A stretch of DNA of 64,000 nt. Origin: Afipia massiliensis. GTDB lineage: Bacteria > Pseudomonadota > Alphaproteobacteria > Rhizobiales > Xanthobacteraceae. Numbering within the stretch: position 1 is the first letter of the stretch; the number at the start of each line of letters is the position of its first letter. Shown in pieces: positions 35,477 to 46,337 of the stretch. Made by a program: the position numbers and the translations under genes. Location: NCBI RefSeq assembly GCF_001006325.2, contig NZ_LBIA02000001.1, positions 1,675,501 to 1,739,500 on the forward strand. Reading direction: 5' to 3'. The notes below the pieces were generated by a model. The model saw only the letters and a list, made by a program, of their open reading frames with translations. It made no database searches and was not told the DNA's origin.

Positions 35477-36688
35477 CTAGCTTGATTTTGGTTTCAGCAT
35501 CGCCGTTGTCAACGGCACCAGCGCGATGCCGCGGGCCTCGAGTTGCTTTGCCCAGGTTCCGATCCGCTCGATCGAAATCGGCAAGGCGGATGCGATGCCG
35601 ACGGCCGATCCGCGTTCCTTCGCCAGTGTTTCCAGCCGCGTCAGCGCCCGGTCGATTTCGGCCGGTGTCGGCACGGTGTCGATGCTGACATCGGCTTTCG
35701 CAAACGGCATCGCCTGTCCTTCCGCGATCACGCCCGCAACGCTGCGCGGCGCGCTGCCGTCGTCGAGCCATGCGAGACCGCGCCGGGCCGCTTCCTTGAC
35801 GAGCGGCTGCATCGCCGCGTCGGTCGCGACGAAGCGCGATCCCATGAAATTGGCAATGCCGACATAGCCCTGAAAGCGACTCATATGCCAGGCGAAGCGG
35901 TCAGCGTTCTGCTCGGCGGACAATGTGGTGAGCAGCGTCTGCGGTCCGGGATCGTTATCCGGATAGTCGAATGGCTCCATCGGAACCTGCAGCAGCACTT
36001 CGTGCTTTTGCGCGCGGGCGCGCTCGACCAGTTTGCCGGGGTCCGAACCGTAAGGCGTGAAGGCGAGCGTCACGGCGCCCGGGAGCTTGGTGATGGCGTC
36101 AGCGGTTTTCGCGGCGCCAACGCCGAGGCCGGTAACAACGATGGCGATCGTCGGCTTCTTGGCCGCGCTGGCGCGTTCGGCATCGCTGCCGGCGGCATAG
36201 ACGCGAAAGGACTTCAATCCATCGGCGGTGACGGGGATCATGCCGTAGCGTGACGGCTCGAGCAGCTTTGGATTGACGCCGGCCATCACTGCGGTCTGGG
36301 TATCGGTCTTCGCCGCGGCGTCGGATCCGGCGCCGACCATCACGTCCTGTCGTGCGCCGCTGGAACCATCGATGATGGTCACTGTCTGACGGCCGGTGGC
36401 GGGCTCCTTCGCGGCAGCGGTAGCCTCCTTGGGCATTGCAGGCGCAGGGCCGGCAGATTTCGCTGCGCCCTCGCCGGGCAGCGTGGCGGGATCGTAGGAC
36501 ACCCGCGCCAATGGCTCGCCGCCCATCGGGTTATGGTTGAAAATTGCAAAGCCGAGGAAGGTCGTCAGAAACAGGCCGCACAGCCCCGCGATCGCCTGTG
36601 GCGCGCTAAACGGAAGCCTGTATTGCCGCTTGCGCGGCCGATCTTGTCCGAGCGGTGCGCTCAGATCGTCGGTTGTCACTGCGCTCAA
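35477..36688 (-). CDS. Divergent polysaccharide deacetylase family protein (YibQ-like)
   Basis: This 403-residue protein has one N-terminal membrane anchor (about 30-50), an Ala/Pro/Lys-rich linker (to about 170) and a C-terminal divergent polysaccharide deacetylase domain. The domain shows PTIAIVVTGLGVGAAKTADAI, LQVPMEPFDYPDNDPGPQTL, GIANFMGSRFVATDAAM and a final VPLTTAML. The usual catalytic DD and HxxxH of NodB enzymes are not evident. It is exported and anchored, with the bulk in the periplasm (inference). It lies downstream of ctpA and envC, a conserved cell-envelope neighbourhood in many proteobacteria. Confidence 0.88.
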   Translation of the reverse strand: MSAVTTDDLSAPLGQDRPRKRQYRLPFSAPQAIAGLCGLFLTTFLGFAIFNHNPMGGEPLARVSYDPATLPGEGAAKSAGPAPAMPKEATAAAKEPATGRQTVTIIDGSSGARQDVMVGAGSDAAAKTDTQTAVMAGVNPKLLEPSRYGMIPVTADGLKSFRVYAAGSDAERASAAKKPTIAIVVTGLGVGAAKTADAITKLPGAVTLAFTPYGSDPGKLVERARAQKHEVLLQVPMEPFDYPDNDPGPQTLLTTLSAEQNADRFAWHMSRFQGYVGIANFMGSRFVATDAAMQPLVKEAARRGLAWLDDGSAPRSVAGVIAEGQAMPFAKADVSIDTVPTPAEIDRALTRLETLAKERGSAVGIASALPISIERIGTWAKQLEARGIALVPLTTAMLKPKSS

Positions 36689-36784
36689 CCCCCGCGAATC
36701 AATCCGCGAATCCTACCACGGCCCCGGCAGGGCGGGACGTCAAGGCTTGGGTTCCAAGCGCCCAAGGCGGCCAAAGCCGCAACG

Positions 36785-36811
36785 AAAAAGGGCGGCCCGG
36801 AAGCCGCCCTT
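36785..36811 (-). terminator. Terminator after ctpA
   Basis: On the minus strand, AAGGGCGGC pairs with GCCGCCCTT around TTCCGG-type loop bases and is followed by TTTTTCG. It separates ctpA from the deacetylase gene, which therefore needs its own promoter or read-through. Confidence 0.85.
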
Positions 36812-36839
36812 GATCAGATAAAGGAACTTGTCTGCGGTG

Positions 36840-38183
36840 TTAGTTCGCAGCCTTGTTCGAGGCCTTGTCGGTCGGCGCCGGAGCCGACGTGGTCTGCTTG
36901 ATGCCATGGAGGAGATCGGCGGCCATCTTGAGCGCCTTGTCGTTCTTGGCATCCGGCGGAACATAGGACTGCGATCCGGTTTCTTCCTGGCCCTCGGCCT
37001 TGAGATGACCGCGCAGCGAGGCTTCACCCTTGGTGTCGGTCTTCGACTTGAGTTCGTCGGGGACATCCTGCAGGACTTCGATATCCGGAATGATGCCCTT
37101 GGCCTGGATCGACTTGCCCGACGGCGTGAAGTAACGCGCCGTGGTCAGCCGCAGCGCGCCGTTGCCCGAGCCGAGCGGGATGATGGTCTGCACCGATCCC
37201 TTGCCGAACGAGCGGCTGCCGAGCAGCGTCGCCCGCTTGTGATCCTGCAACGCGCCGGCGACGATTTCCGACGCCGATGCCGAGCCGCCGTTGATCAGCA
37301 CGATCACCGGCTTGCCCTTGGCGAGGTCGCCGGGCTTGGCGGTGCGGCGCTGGGTTTCCTCGGCGTTGCGACCACGGGTCGAAACGATCTCGCCGCGATC
37401 CAGGAATGCGTCGGAGACCGACACGGCCTCTTCAAGCAAGCCGCCCGGATTGTTGCGCATGTCGAGGATGTAGCCCTTGATCTTGTCCGGACCGATCTGC
37501 GTGGTCAGGTTCGCCATCTCGCGCTTCAGGCCTTCGGTGGTCTGCTCGTTGAAGGTGGTGATGCGGATATAGGCGATGTCGTCGCTTTCGACGCGGGCGC
37601 GCACCGAGCGGACGCGGATGTTGTCGCGCACCAGCGTAACTTCGATCGGCTTGTCCTGGCCCTTGCGAATGATCTTGAGCTTGATCTTGGTGTTGACCGG
37701 GCCGCGCATTTTCTCGACGGCCTGATTCAGGGTGAGACCCTGCACCGCTTCATCGTCGAGATAGGAAATGATGTCGTTGGCCATGATGCCGGCCTTGGAG
37801 GCGGGCGTCTCGTCGATGGGCGACACAACCTTGATGAGGCCGTCTTCCATCGTGACCTCGATGCCGAGGCCGCCGAATTCGCCGCGCGTTTGCACCTGCA
37901 TGTCGCGGAAGCTCTTCGCATCCATGTAGCTGGAGTGCGGATCGAGACCGGTGAGCATGCCGCTGATCGCGGTCTCGACCAGTTTGCTGTCGTCCGGCTT
38001 CTCGACGTAATCGCTGCGAACGCGTTCGAACACATCGCCGAACAGGTTGAGCTGGCGGTAGGTGTCAGACGACGCAGCGCGCGCCGTCGATCCGACCAAC
38101 GCCGAGCGGGGCTGGGTGAGGAAGAGAGTGGCCGCCGCGCCTGCTGCGACGCTGAGGAGAACCAGGGAAGTCTTGCGCATCAT
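36840..38183 (-). CDS. ctpA: Carboxyl-terminal processing protease CtpA (S41)
   Basis: This 447-residue periplasmic serine protease has a signal peptide (TSLVLLSVAAGAAATLFL), a PDZ domain (about 95-185, with GEFGGLGIEV and SPIDETPASKAGI) and an S41 catalytic domain. Nucleophile Ser305 lies in GGSASASEI and the general base Lys328 in FGKGSVQT. The C-terminal 60 residues are charged and variable. Its ATG overlaps the envC stop (ATGA), so the protease and the hydrolase activator are co-translated, which fits control of cell-wall hydrolases. Confidence 0.96.
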   Translation of the reverse strand: MMRKTSLVLLSVAAGAAATLFLTQPRSALVGSTARAASSDTYRQLNLFGDVFERVRSDYVEKPDDSKLVETAISGMLTGLDPHSSYMDAKSFRDMQVQTRGEFGGLGIEVTMEDGLIKVVSPIDETPASKAGIMANDIISYLDDEAVQGLTLNQAVEKMRGPVNTKIKLKIIRKGQDKPIEVTLVRDNIRVRSVRARVESDDIAYIRITTFNEQTTEGLKREMANLTTQIGPDKIKGYILDMRNNPGGLLEEAVSVSDAFLDRGEIVSTRGRNAEETQRRTAKPGDLAKGKPVIVLINGGSASASEIVAGALQDHKRATLLGSRSFGKGSVQTIIPLGSGNGALRLTTARYFTPSGKSIQAKGIIPDIEVLQDVPDELKSKTDTKGEASLRGHLKAEGQEETGSQSYVPPDAKNDKALKMAADLLHGIKQTTSAPAPTDKASNKAAN

Positions 38184-39583
38184 CCGCGAACCTTTTGGCC
38201 TTCACTTGCGGCCCACCATGGACCAGAATCGATTGGAGTGCCGTCCTTACGGAACTCGATATAGAGCACAGGCTGGCTAGACGTTGCCGCCAGAATTGAC
38301 GCGACCTGAGACGTGGTGCCCATGGTCGCGACCGGTTCTCCTGTCAGAACAAACTGCCCGATCGTGACCGAAATACGTTCCATCCCGGCGATCAGGACAT
38401 GATACCCGCCGCCCGCATTGAGGATCAAGAGTTGTCCGTAGCTCCGGAACGGACCTGAGTAAACAACCCAACCATCACAAGGCGTTGTGACCTGCGCTCC
38501 GGGCCGGGTGGCGATGGAAATGCCCTTTTCCTGGCTTCCGGCCCCGTCGGAACCGCCAAAACTGCGGATCCGGGTGCCGTTAACCGGGATTGGCAAAAGC
38601 CCCTTGGCGGAACCGAAGGCGATCGCCGGGCTCAATCGCGCCGGGTCCTTCAAGGCGCCCAGATTGGGTTTGCCGTTCAGCGATGCCGGCGTGCCCTTCA
38701 GTTCGGCCGCAGCCGCAGCCTTCGCGGCTGCCTTCACGTCCTGCTCCATCTTGGCGATCAGGTCCTGAAGATTCTCGGTCTGCTTCGACAGCGCGATGGC
38801 GCGCTGCCGCTCCGCTTCCATGTCCTTCTCGGTGTCGGTCTGCTTTTTCTGCCGCTCCTGCACCAGTGCGGCGAGTCGTGTGCGATCTTCATTGAGCTTG
38901 TCGCGGTCGACCGCCAGCCGGTCGCGCTCTTCCGCGATATTCTTGCGCAGGCTCACCAGTTCGCCGAGGTCACTGGCGAGCTTGGCGGCGCGGGTCCGCA
39001 TTTCCGGAACGACAGCGCCGAGCAGCATTGCGGTGCGCAGCGATTGCAAGGCGTCTTCAGGCCTCACGAACAGCGCAGGCGGCGCGCGGCGTCCGGCGCG
39101 CTGCAAGGCCGCGAGCACCTCGGAGATTTCGTCCCGGCGCGATTCGAGCGCGGCGCGAATCTGAAGCTCCCGCGCATCGAGCGGGCGCAGCCGGCCTTCG
39201 GTGTCGGCCATCTTGCCTTCAACGTCGCGCACCTGCCCGGCGATGCCGATCAGTTGCTGGTTGAGCTTGGTACGGTCCTGGCCGATGGCGGCGAGATCGG
39301 CTTTCAGCTTCTGCTCGAGTTCGGCAGTCTTCTTCTGTTGCTCACGGGCGGCTTCGAGTTCCTGCGTGCGCTGCTTGATCGTTTCAGCATCCGGCGCAGC
39401 GGCCTGCTTGACGGCGGTTTGTGCGCGGGCCGGCGCAATCCCGCCCGCGACATGAAGCGCTGATATCACCAGAGACAGCGGCAGCGCTGTGCCGCGCGCC
39501 AGTCTGCGTGCCGTCAGCAGAGTTGTGTTGCCTGTCGCGTCGGTCACGGGCAGTTCGATCTTTCGCGATCCTGGGGTGATCAT
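38180..39583 (-). CDS. Murein hydrolase activator EnvC-like, degenerate LytM domain
   Basis: This 467-residue exported protein has an N-terminal signal region (to about residue 55), a long coiled coil (about 65-300) and a C-terminal LytM/M23 fold (about 345-460). The metal ligands of active M23 peptidases are absent: the usual GxD after the first His reads KGISIATRPG, and the HxH loop reads YHVLIAGM. Such loss is typical of EnvC, which activates amidases rather than cutting peptidoglycan. It is coupled to ctpA. The N-terminal 35 residues before the signal core look unusually long, so an internal start is possible. Confidence 0.9.
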   Translation of the reverse strand: MITPGSRKIELPVTDATGNTTLLTARRLARGTALPLSLVISALHVAGGIAPARAQTAVKQAAAPDAETIKQRTQELEAAREQQKKTAELEQKLKADLAAIGQDRTKLNQQLIGIAGQVRDVEGKMADTEGRLRPLDARELQIRAALESRRDEISEVLAALQRAGRRAPPALFVRPEDALQSLRTAMLLGAVVPEMRTRAAKLASDLGELVSLRKNIAEERDRLAVDRDKLNEDRTRLAALVQERQKKQTDTEKDMEAERQRAIALSKQTENLQDLIAKMEQDVKAAAKAAAAAELKGTPASLNGKPNLGALKDPARLSPAIAFGSAKGLLPIPVNGTRIRSFGGSDGAGSQEKGISIATRPGAQVTTPCDGWVVYSGPFRSYGQLLILNAGGGYHVLIAGMERISVTIGQFVLTGEPVATMGTTSQVASILAATSSQPVLYIEFRKDGTPIDSGPWWAASEGQKVRG

Positions 39584-39600
39584 GATCTCGGGATCATGTC

Positions 39601-40083
39601 TTACGCGCGATGGTACGGGTGGCCGGATAAGATCGTCGCGGCCCGGTAAATCTGTTCCAGCAGCATGACGCGCACCATCTGATGCGGCCAGGTCGCTTTG
39701 CCAAACGCAACGCTGATTTTCACCTTGCGCCGCAATTCTGGCGAAAGTCCGTCCGCGCCGCCGATTAAAAAAACAGCGGTTGGAACCGATTCGTCACGCC
39801 AGCGGCCAAGATGCCGCGCGAATGCGGCGCTGTCGATGGTTTCGCCGCGCTCGTCGAGCGCGATGATGGACGATTTGTCAGGAATCAGCGCCGAGATCGC
39901 GGCGGCTTCGTCAGCCATCCGCGCGGCCACATCGCGCGCGCGGCTTTCGGGAATTTCGTGAATCTCAAGGCCGCGAAAGCCAAGCTTGCGGCCAATGTCG
40001 TCGAACCGCTCTCGGTAACGGTCGGCAAGCTCCCGTTCCGGGCCTTGCTTCAGGCGGCCAATGGCGATGACAACGATGCGCAT
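39601..40083 (-). CDS. rlmH: 23S rRNA (pseudouridine1915-N3)-methyltransferase RlmH
   Basis: This 160-residue SPOUT methyltransferase acts on pseudouridine 1915 in helix 69 of 23S rRNA. The knot region is present (FLIGGADGLSPELRR, then SVAFGKATWPHQMVRVMLLEQIYRAATI and HPYHRA at the end). The ATG at 40083 (MRIVVIAIGRLK) is preferred over the ATG three codons earlier. It follows rsfS by 55 bases, a gene pair conserved widely in bacteria. Confidence 0.97.
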   Translation of the reverse strand: MRIVVIAIGRLKQGPERELADRYRERFDDIGRKLGFRGLEIHEIPESRARDVAARMADEAAAISALIPDKSSIIALDERGETIDSAAFARHLGRWRDESVPTAVFLIGGADGLSPELRRKVKISVAFGKATWPHQMVRVMLLEQIYRAATILSGHPYHRA

Positions 40084-40138
40084 GGCGCGCAAACTAACAT
40101 GCGCGCAAGCACATGAATACGCGCCAGCTCACCGCGTC

Positions 40139-40579
40139 TTAGCGTGCCTTTGCCGCCGGCTTGTCCGAGGTCCACATCTTTTCGAGATTGTAGAACTCAC
40201 GGACTTCCGGCCTGAACACATGAACGATCACATCGCCGGAATCGATCAGCACCCAGTCGCAGTTGGGCAATCCCTCGACGTGAGGGGCTGCAATTCCGCT
40301 TTCCTTGAGACCTTTCGCGACGTTCTCCGCGATCGCGCCGACGTGGCGGTTGGCCCGCCCCGAGGTCACGATCATGTAGTCGGTGATGGAGGATTTGCCG
40401 CGGAGGTCGATGGTGACCGTTTCTTCCGCCTTCATATCGTCAAGGCGGGAGAGGATCAGGTTCAGCGTTTCGTCGGCATCAGGTCGCGCCTTGAGGGCGG
40501 GAACGAGGTCGACGGACGCAGGCATCGCTTTGGCACGAGGCTTTGAAGCAGTGGCCTTGGACGAAGCAGCCTTGGACAA
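40139..40579 (-). CDS. rsfS: Ribosome silencing factor RsfS
   Basis: RsfS binds uL14 and blocks subunit joining under nutrient stress. The core is clear: ILSRLDDMKAEETVTIDLRGKSSITDYMIVTSG, then GDVIVHVFRPEVREFYNLEKMW. The start is uncertain. TTG at 40579 gives 146 residues, with a 30-residue Ala/Lys/Ser-rich tail in front of the core. A CTG at 40594 follows AAGGAATGGTCC with good spacing. An ATG at 40525 gives 128 residues without a visible ribosome binding site. It sits between nadD and rlmH. Confidence 0.95.
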   Translation of the reverse strand: MSKAASSKATASKPRAKAMPASVDLVPALKARPDADETLNLILSRLDDMKAEETVTIDLRGKSSITDYMIVTSGRANRHVGAIAENVAKGLKESGIAAPHVEGLPNCDWVLIDSGDVIVHVFRPEVREFYNLEKMWTSDKPAAKAR

Positions 40580-40725
40580 TACAGATGTGGTCAGGGACCA
40601 TTCCTTTCACTGTATCGCGAGCGCCGAATCCTGGCGCCCACGTTCATCATACGCATGTGGGGTTAACTGTTTCAATCTTCCAGATGCCGCCGCGATGATT
40701 TGGGGCGCGCTGTTGCCGGAAAACG

Positions 40726-41379
40726 TCATCGTGGATTGGCGTCCTTCCAGCTTCCGTCCGGGTTCCTCAGTCGGGTCGACGACAGACTGGATTTCAGTCC
40801 GGTAAGGAACGTCCAGGCCGGTGCACGTCGGCTCGCCAGTGTTCCCGCAGCGCGCTCGTCGATGCGATAGGGCATCAGCGTCTGTGCGGCGGTGGAGGAT
40901 AAGGCGCGGAAGCTGTCGGGCGGTCGGTCGACCACGGCGATCGGAACCATGCTGGCGATGTGCTGCCAGTTCTCCCAGCGGTTGAACTGCGCGAGATTGT
41001 CAGCGCCCATGATCCATACAAAGCGTACGCCGGAGCAGCGGCGCCGCAGATACGAAATCGTATCCGCAGTGTAGCGGGTGCCAATGACGGTTTCGAGACA
41101 ACTGACGTCGATGCGCGGATGATGCGCGACCTTCTCGGCTGCGATCATGCGTTCGCGCAGGGCGTGCAGCGAACCGTTGTTCTTGAGGGGATTGCCGGGC
41201 GACACCAGCCACCAGATGCGGTCGAGCCGCAATCGCTTCAGCGCAAACAGGCTGATGGCGCGGTGGGCTTCGTGGGGCGGGTTGAACGATCCGCCGAGCA
41301 AGCCGATGCGCATGCCGTCGGCATGGGTCGGGATCGCGCGAGGCAGATGAACGGAGTCGCTCACGGGCGCGCAATTCAC
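40726..41379 (-). CDS. nadD: Nicotinate-nucleotide adenylyltransferase
   Basis: This 217-residue enzyme joins NaMN and ATP to form NaAD in NAD synthesis. The nucleotidyltransferase motif [11 protein letters not shown] follows IGLL, and SSTRLR near the C-terminus matches the ISSTxxR motif. GTG at 41379 overlaps the proA stop as GTGA, implying coupling; an ATG at 41313 ([10 protein letters not shown]) is the alternative and would drop 22 residues. A 146-base gap separates it from rsfS. Confidence 0.96.
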   Translation of the reverse strand: MNCAPVSDSVHLPRAIPTHADGMRIGLLGGSFNPPHEAHRAISLFALKRLRLDRIWWLVSPGNPLKNNGSLHALRERMIAAEKVAHHPRIDVSCLETVIGTRYTADTISYLRRRCSGVRFVWIMGADNLAQFNRWENWQHIASMVPIAVVDRPPDSFRALSSTAAQTLMPYRIDERAAGTLASRRAPAWTFLTGLKSSLSSTRLRNPDGSWKDANPR

Positions 41380-42668
41380 GGACGTGTCTGTCCGGTGCCG
41401 CGAACGCGATACTTGAAGCTGGTCAACTGCTCGGCGCCGACCGGGCCGCGGGCGTGGAATTTGCCGGTGGCGATTCCGATTTCCGCGCCGAAGCCGAACT
41501 CGCCGCCGTCGGCGAACTGCGTCGAGGCGTTATGCAGCACGATGGCGGAATCCACTTCGTTGAGAAATTTCTCGGCGATCGCCGCGTCCTCGGTGACGAT
41601 GGCGTCGGTGTGATGCGAGCCGTAGCGCGCGATATGCGCCAACGCGTCGTCCACGCCATTCACCAGTTTTGCGGAAATGATGGCGTCTTCGTATTCTGTG
41701 GCCCAGTCCTCGTCGGTGACAGGCTTCACGCGTGGATCGGCGCGCTGAATATCGTCACCGCCGCGCACTTCGCAACCGGCATCGAGCAGCATCATCACCA
41801 GCGGCTTGAGTTGCGTCTCCGCAGCCGCCTTGTCGATCAGCAGCGTTTCGGCCGCGCCGCAGACTCCGGGTCGTCGCATCTTGGCGTTGAGAACAATCGT
41901 TTTTGCCATGTCGAGCGAAGCTGCCTTATCGACATAGACGTGATTGACGCCTTCGAGATGCGCGAACACCGGCACGCGCGCTTCATCCTGTACGCGGGCG
42001 ACGAGATTCTTGCCGCCGCGCGGCACGATGACATCGATCGCGCCGTTCAAGCCGCCGAGCATCAGGCCGACCGCCGCGCGGTCGCGGGTCGGTACCAGCG
42101 CAATCGACTCTTCGGGGAGCCCTGCCTTGCGCAAGCCTTCGACAAGGCATTGATGGATCGCGCGGCACGAGCGGAAACTGTCCGAGCCGCCGCGCAGGAT
42201 CACGGCGTTGCCGGATTTGAGGCACAGCGCACCGGCGTCGGCCGCAACGTTGGGACGGCTTTCGAAGATCACGCCGACGACGCCGAGCGGCACGCGCACG
42301 CGCTCGATGGTCATGCCGTTGGGGCGCGTCCAGCTTTCGGTGACGATGCCGACGGGATCCTTGATGGCGCGGACCACGTCGATGCCGTCGGCCATCGCAT
42401 TGATGCGCGACTCAGTGAGCGCGAGCCGATCCACGAAGGCGCTGCTCGACCCGTTGGCCTTTGCTTCGGCGACATCCTCGGCATTGGCGGCCAGTATTTC
42501 TTTTGCGCTGGCGCGAATCGAGGCCGCCATGGCGGCCAGTGCCGCGTCCTTCTGTTCGCCCGAGGCAAGCGCCAGCACGCGCGCGGCGCGGCGCGCACCG
42601 GCGCCGAGATCGGTCATCAGCGCGGTCAGGTCGGGTGTGCCGTCGAGAGCTTTAAGCGGAGCAGACAT
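41376..42668 (-). CDS. proA: Gamma-glutamyl phosphate reductase
   Basis: This 430-residue NADPH-dependent enzyme carries out the second step of proline synthesis, making glutamate semialdehyde from glutamyl phosphate. It is an aldehyde-dehydrogenase fold with catalytic Cys270 in [13 protein letters not shown], and [14 protein letters not shown] is the cofactor-binding block. proB is upstream, separated by a palindromic repeat; nadD is coupled downstream. Confidence 0.98.
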   Translation of the reverse strand: MSAPLKALDGTPDLTALMTDLGAGARRAARVLALASGEQKDAALAAMAASIRASAKEILAANAEDVAEAKANGSSSAFVDRLALTESRINAMADGIDVVRAIKDPVGIVTESWTRPNGMTIERVRVPLGVVGVIFESRPNVAADAGALCLKSGNAVILRGGSDSFRSCRAIHQCLVEGLRKAGLPEESIALVPTRDRAAVGLMLGGLNGAIDVIVPRGGKNLVARVQDEARVPVFAHLEGVNHVYVDKAASLDMAKTIVLNAKMRRPGVCGAAETLLIDKAAAETQLKPLVMMLLDAGCEVRGGDDIQRADPRVKPVTDEDWATEYEDAIISAKLVNGVDDALAHIARYGSHHTDAIVTEDAAIAEKFLNEVDSAIVLHNASTQFADGGEFGFGAEIGIATGKFHARGPVGAEQLTSFKYRVRGTGQTRP

Positions 42669-42807
42669 ATCGGTCTATGTGGGGTTGGATGCTTGTAAGG
42701 CCATGCCCTAGCACAGAAATCCGGCCCCGGCGAGGCGCCGGGAACATGGCTGCCCGGCGGGTAGGCCAGTGGCCGATAGGATCGGCCGCTAGGTCATTGG
42801 CCGCGCT

Positions 42808-42908
42808 GTCATTCCGGGACGCGCTCTTGGCGCGGACCTGGAATCCAGCAGATGACTAAAACGATAGAGATTCCGGATCAGCCCGCTGCGCGGTCCGTCC
42901 GGAATGAC
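42808..42908. repeat. Palindromic repeat (GTCATTCCGG family) between proB and proA
   Basis: The outer arms GTCATTCCGG (42808-42817) and CCGGAATGAC (42899-42908) are perfect. Inner parts GGACC..GGAATCC and GATTCCGG..GGTCC also pair, giving a long cruciform. This is a third or fourth palindrome family in the window. It lies between two genes that are usually co-transcribed. Confidence 0.88.
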
Positions 42909-42920
42909 GTATGCGACCCG

Positions 42921-44066
42921 CTATTTGGCGCTGTCGGTGCCGCGTGGTCCGCCGACCACGAGGTCGTCGCGATGGATCATTTCCGCGCGCCCGGTGATAC
43001 CGAGAATTTGCGCCGCATCCGAAGACGAGCGGCCCTTGATCTGCTCGGCGTGGTCCGCGTCATAGGCCACAAGGCCGCGGCCGATCTCGTGGGTGTCGGG
43101 CCCGCGCACCACCACGGCGTCACCGCGTGCGAATTGCCCGTCGACCCGGATCACGCCCGCCGGCAGCAGGCTCTTGCCGGCGCGCAGGGCCGCGACCGCC
43201 CCCGCGTCGATGGTGAGGGTGCCTTTCGGCTCGAGCGATCCGGCGATCCAGCGCTTGCGCGCGGTGACGGGATTGGCCGGCGTCAGAAACCAGGTGCAGG
43301 GGCCGCCATCGGCGATGGCCTGCAACGGGTGTTCGATCTTTCCGGACGCGATCAGCATGTGCGTGCCGGCGCTGGTCGCGATCTTCGCAGCTTCGATCTT
43401 GGTACGCATGCCGCCGCGCGACAATTCGGATTCGGCGGCACCTGCCATCGCCTCGATGTCAGCGGTGACGGATTCGACGACGGGAATGAGTTTCGCATTC
43501 GGATTGGCCGACGGCGGCGCAGTGTAGAGCCCGTCGATGTCCGACAGCAAAATAAGCAGGTCCGCGCTGGTCATGGTGGCGACGCGCGCAGCAAGCCGGT
43601 CGTTGTCGCCGTACCGGATTTCGTTGGTGGCGACGGTGTCGTTCTCGTTGATCACCGGCACCGCGCGCCATTCGAGAAGCTTGGTGATGGTCGAGCGGGC
43701 GTTGAGATAACGCCGCCGCTCTTCGGTGTCCTGCAGCGTGACCAGAATTTGTCCGGCGCCGATGCCGTAATGGCCGAGCACGCCGGACCAGATGCGCGCC
43801 AGTTCGATCTGGCCGACGGCGGCCGCCGCCTGGCTTTCCTCAAGCTTGAGCAGGCCGGCCGGCAGTTTCAGGCGGCTTCGCCCGAGCGCGATCGATCCGG
43901 ATGAGACGACGAGCACATCCTTGCCCGCCTGATGCAACTTGGCGATATCGGCGGCGAGTGCGGCGAGCCAGGTCGTGCGGACTTCACCGGCGGCCGCGTC
44001 GATCAGCAGCGACGATCCAACCTTGACGACGATACGACGGAAATTCTTGAGCTTGGGGTTCAACAT
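42921..44066 (-). CDS. proB: Glutamate 5-kinase with PUA domain
   Basis: This 381-residue enzyme carries out the first, feedback-inhibited step of proline synthesis. The amino acid kinase domain begins [14 protein letters not shown] and includes [13 protein letters not shown] and [24 protein letters not shown]. The C-terminal PUA domain (about 285-370) includes [18 protein letters not shown] and [17 protein letters not shown]. It follows obgE by 46 bases. A palindromic repeat separates it from proA. Confidence 0.97.
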   Translation of the reverse strand: MLNPKLKNFRRIVVKVGSSLLIDAAAGEVRTTWLAALAADIAKLHQAGKDVLVVSSGSIALGRSRLKLPAGLLKLEESQAAAAVGQIELARIWSGVLGHYGIGAGQILVTLQDTEERRRYLNARSTITKLLEWRAVPVINENDTVATNEIRYGDNDRLAARVATMTSADLLILLSDIDGLYTAPPSANPNAKLIPVVESVTADIEAMAGAAESELSRGGMRTKIEAAKIATSAGTHMLIASGKIEHPLQAIADGGPCTWFLTPANPVTARKRWIAGSLEPKGTLTIDAGAVAALRAGKSLLPAGVIRVDGQFARGDAVVVRGPDTHEIGRGLVAYDADHAEQIKGRSSSDAAQILGITGRAEMIHRDDLVVGGPRGTDSAK

Positions 44067-44112
44067 CGGAAATCAGCGTGTGGTGGGCATAAGTTGAATT
44101 GCGAGCAGCGTG

Positions 44113-45354
<1,242 letters not shown>

Positions 45355-45411
45355 CTAAACGACGTCATCGGTTCGTTTTTTTGACGAATTAACGCTATCC
45401 GGCGGCACCCC

Positions 45412-46332
45412 ATGACCATGCTTGCGAAAATCTCCGCCAATGCCGGAAACCGCTCGGCTGGGCTCGCGGGCATCGCGCTGATGCTGCTGGCCGTCTGGCT
45501 GTTCTCGTTCGGTGACGCGGTGGGGAAATACATCGTCGCCACCTATTCCGTGGGGCAATTGCTGCTGCTGCGCGGTCTGGGCTCGATGATCCTGCTGTCG
45601 CCGCTGATCTGGCGCAACCGGTCGCAGTTTACGCGGATTCGCGGGCCGGGTTTGCAGCTTCTGCGCGTCGTGCTCTCCACGGCCGAAGTCGCCGCATTCT
45701 TCGCCGCGTCGATCTACCTGCCGCTCGCCGATATCATCACCTACTATCTGGCGGCGCCGATTTTCGTCACCGCGGGAGCGGCATTTTTCCTTGGGGAGCG
45801 GGTTGGCTGGCGAAGATGGGTCGCAATCGCGATCGGTTTCAGCGGCGTGCTGATCGCCCTGCAACCCTCGGCTCAGACGGTGAGCTGGCCAGCGATGATC
45901 GCGCTCGGCGGCAGCATGTCGTTTGCCGGGCTAATGCTTGTGACGAGGTCGCTGCGGGATACGCCCGACATCGTGCTGGCGTCGAGCCAGTTTGCGGGCA
46001 CCATCACCTTCGGCGCGATCATGGCGCCGCTGGGCTGGGTAACGCCGCCGCTGGCGGATCTGGGTCTTTTCCTGCTGGCCGCCTGTATTTCGGTCGGCGC
46101 GCTGCTCAGCCTCAACCGCTCCCTGATGCTGGCGCCGGCCAGCGTCGTGGTGCCGTATCAGTATTCGATGATCGTCTGGGCGGTGATCTTCGGATACGTA
46201 GCGTTCGGCGACGTGCCCTCCGTTGCTACACTGTTGGGAGCCGCGGTCATTATCGGCGCCGGCTTCTACATTTTCCTGCGCGAGCGCGCTCTTGCGAGCG
46301 AAGACCCGGTGGTGGTGCCCCCGCCGGGCTGA
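45412..46332 (+). CDS. EamA/DMT-family transporter, first of a tandem pair
   Basis: This 306-residue inner-membrane protein has ten predicted membrane segments arranged as two EamA repeats (about 16-150 and 165-295). ADIITYYLAAPIFVTAGAAFFLGERVGWRRW closes the first repeat and FGDVPSVATLLGAAVIIGAGFYIFLRER the second. It is a drug/metabolite superfamily exporter with unknown substrate. It is followed after five bases by a paralogue. It is divergent from obgE over 225 bases. Confidence 0.9.
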   Translation: MTMLAKISANAGNRSAGLAGIALMLLAVWLFSFGDAVGKYIVATYSVGQLLLLRGLGSMILLSPLIWRNRSQFTRIRGPGLQLLRVVLSTAEVAAFFAASIYLPLADIITYYLAAPIFVTAGAAFFLGERVGWRRWVAIAIGFSGVLIALQPSAQTVSWPAMIALGGSMSFAGLMLVTRSLRDTPDIVLASSQFAGTITFGAIMAPLGWVTPPLADLGLFLLAACISVGALLSLNRSLMLAPASVVVPYQYSMIVWAVIFGYVAFGDVPSVATLLGAAVIIGAGFYIFLRERALASEDPVVVPPPG

Positions 46333-46337
46333 CGCAC

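Noticed and set aside
45816-46337. Long 5' extension of the second EamA gene (would give 482 residues)
   Set aside because: It overlaps the first transporter gene in another frame, and its translation is arginine-rich and not membrane-like; the ATG at 46338 gives the normal family start.
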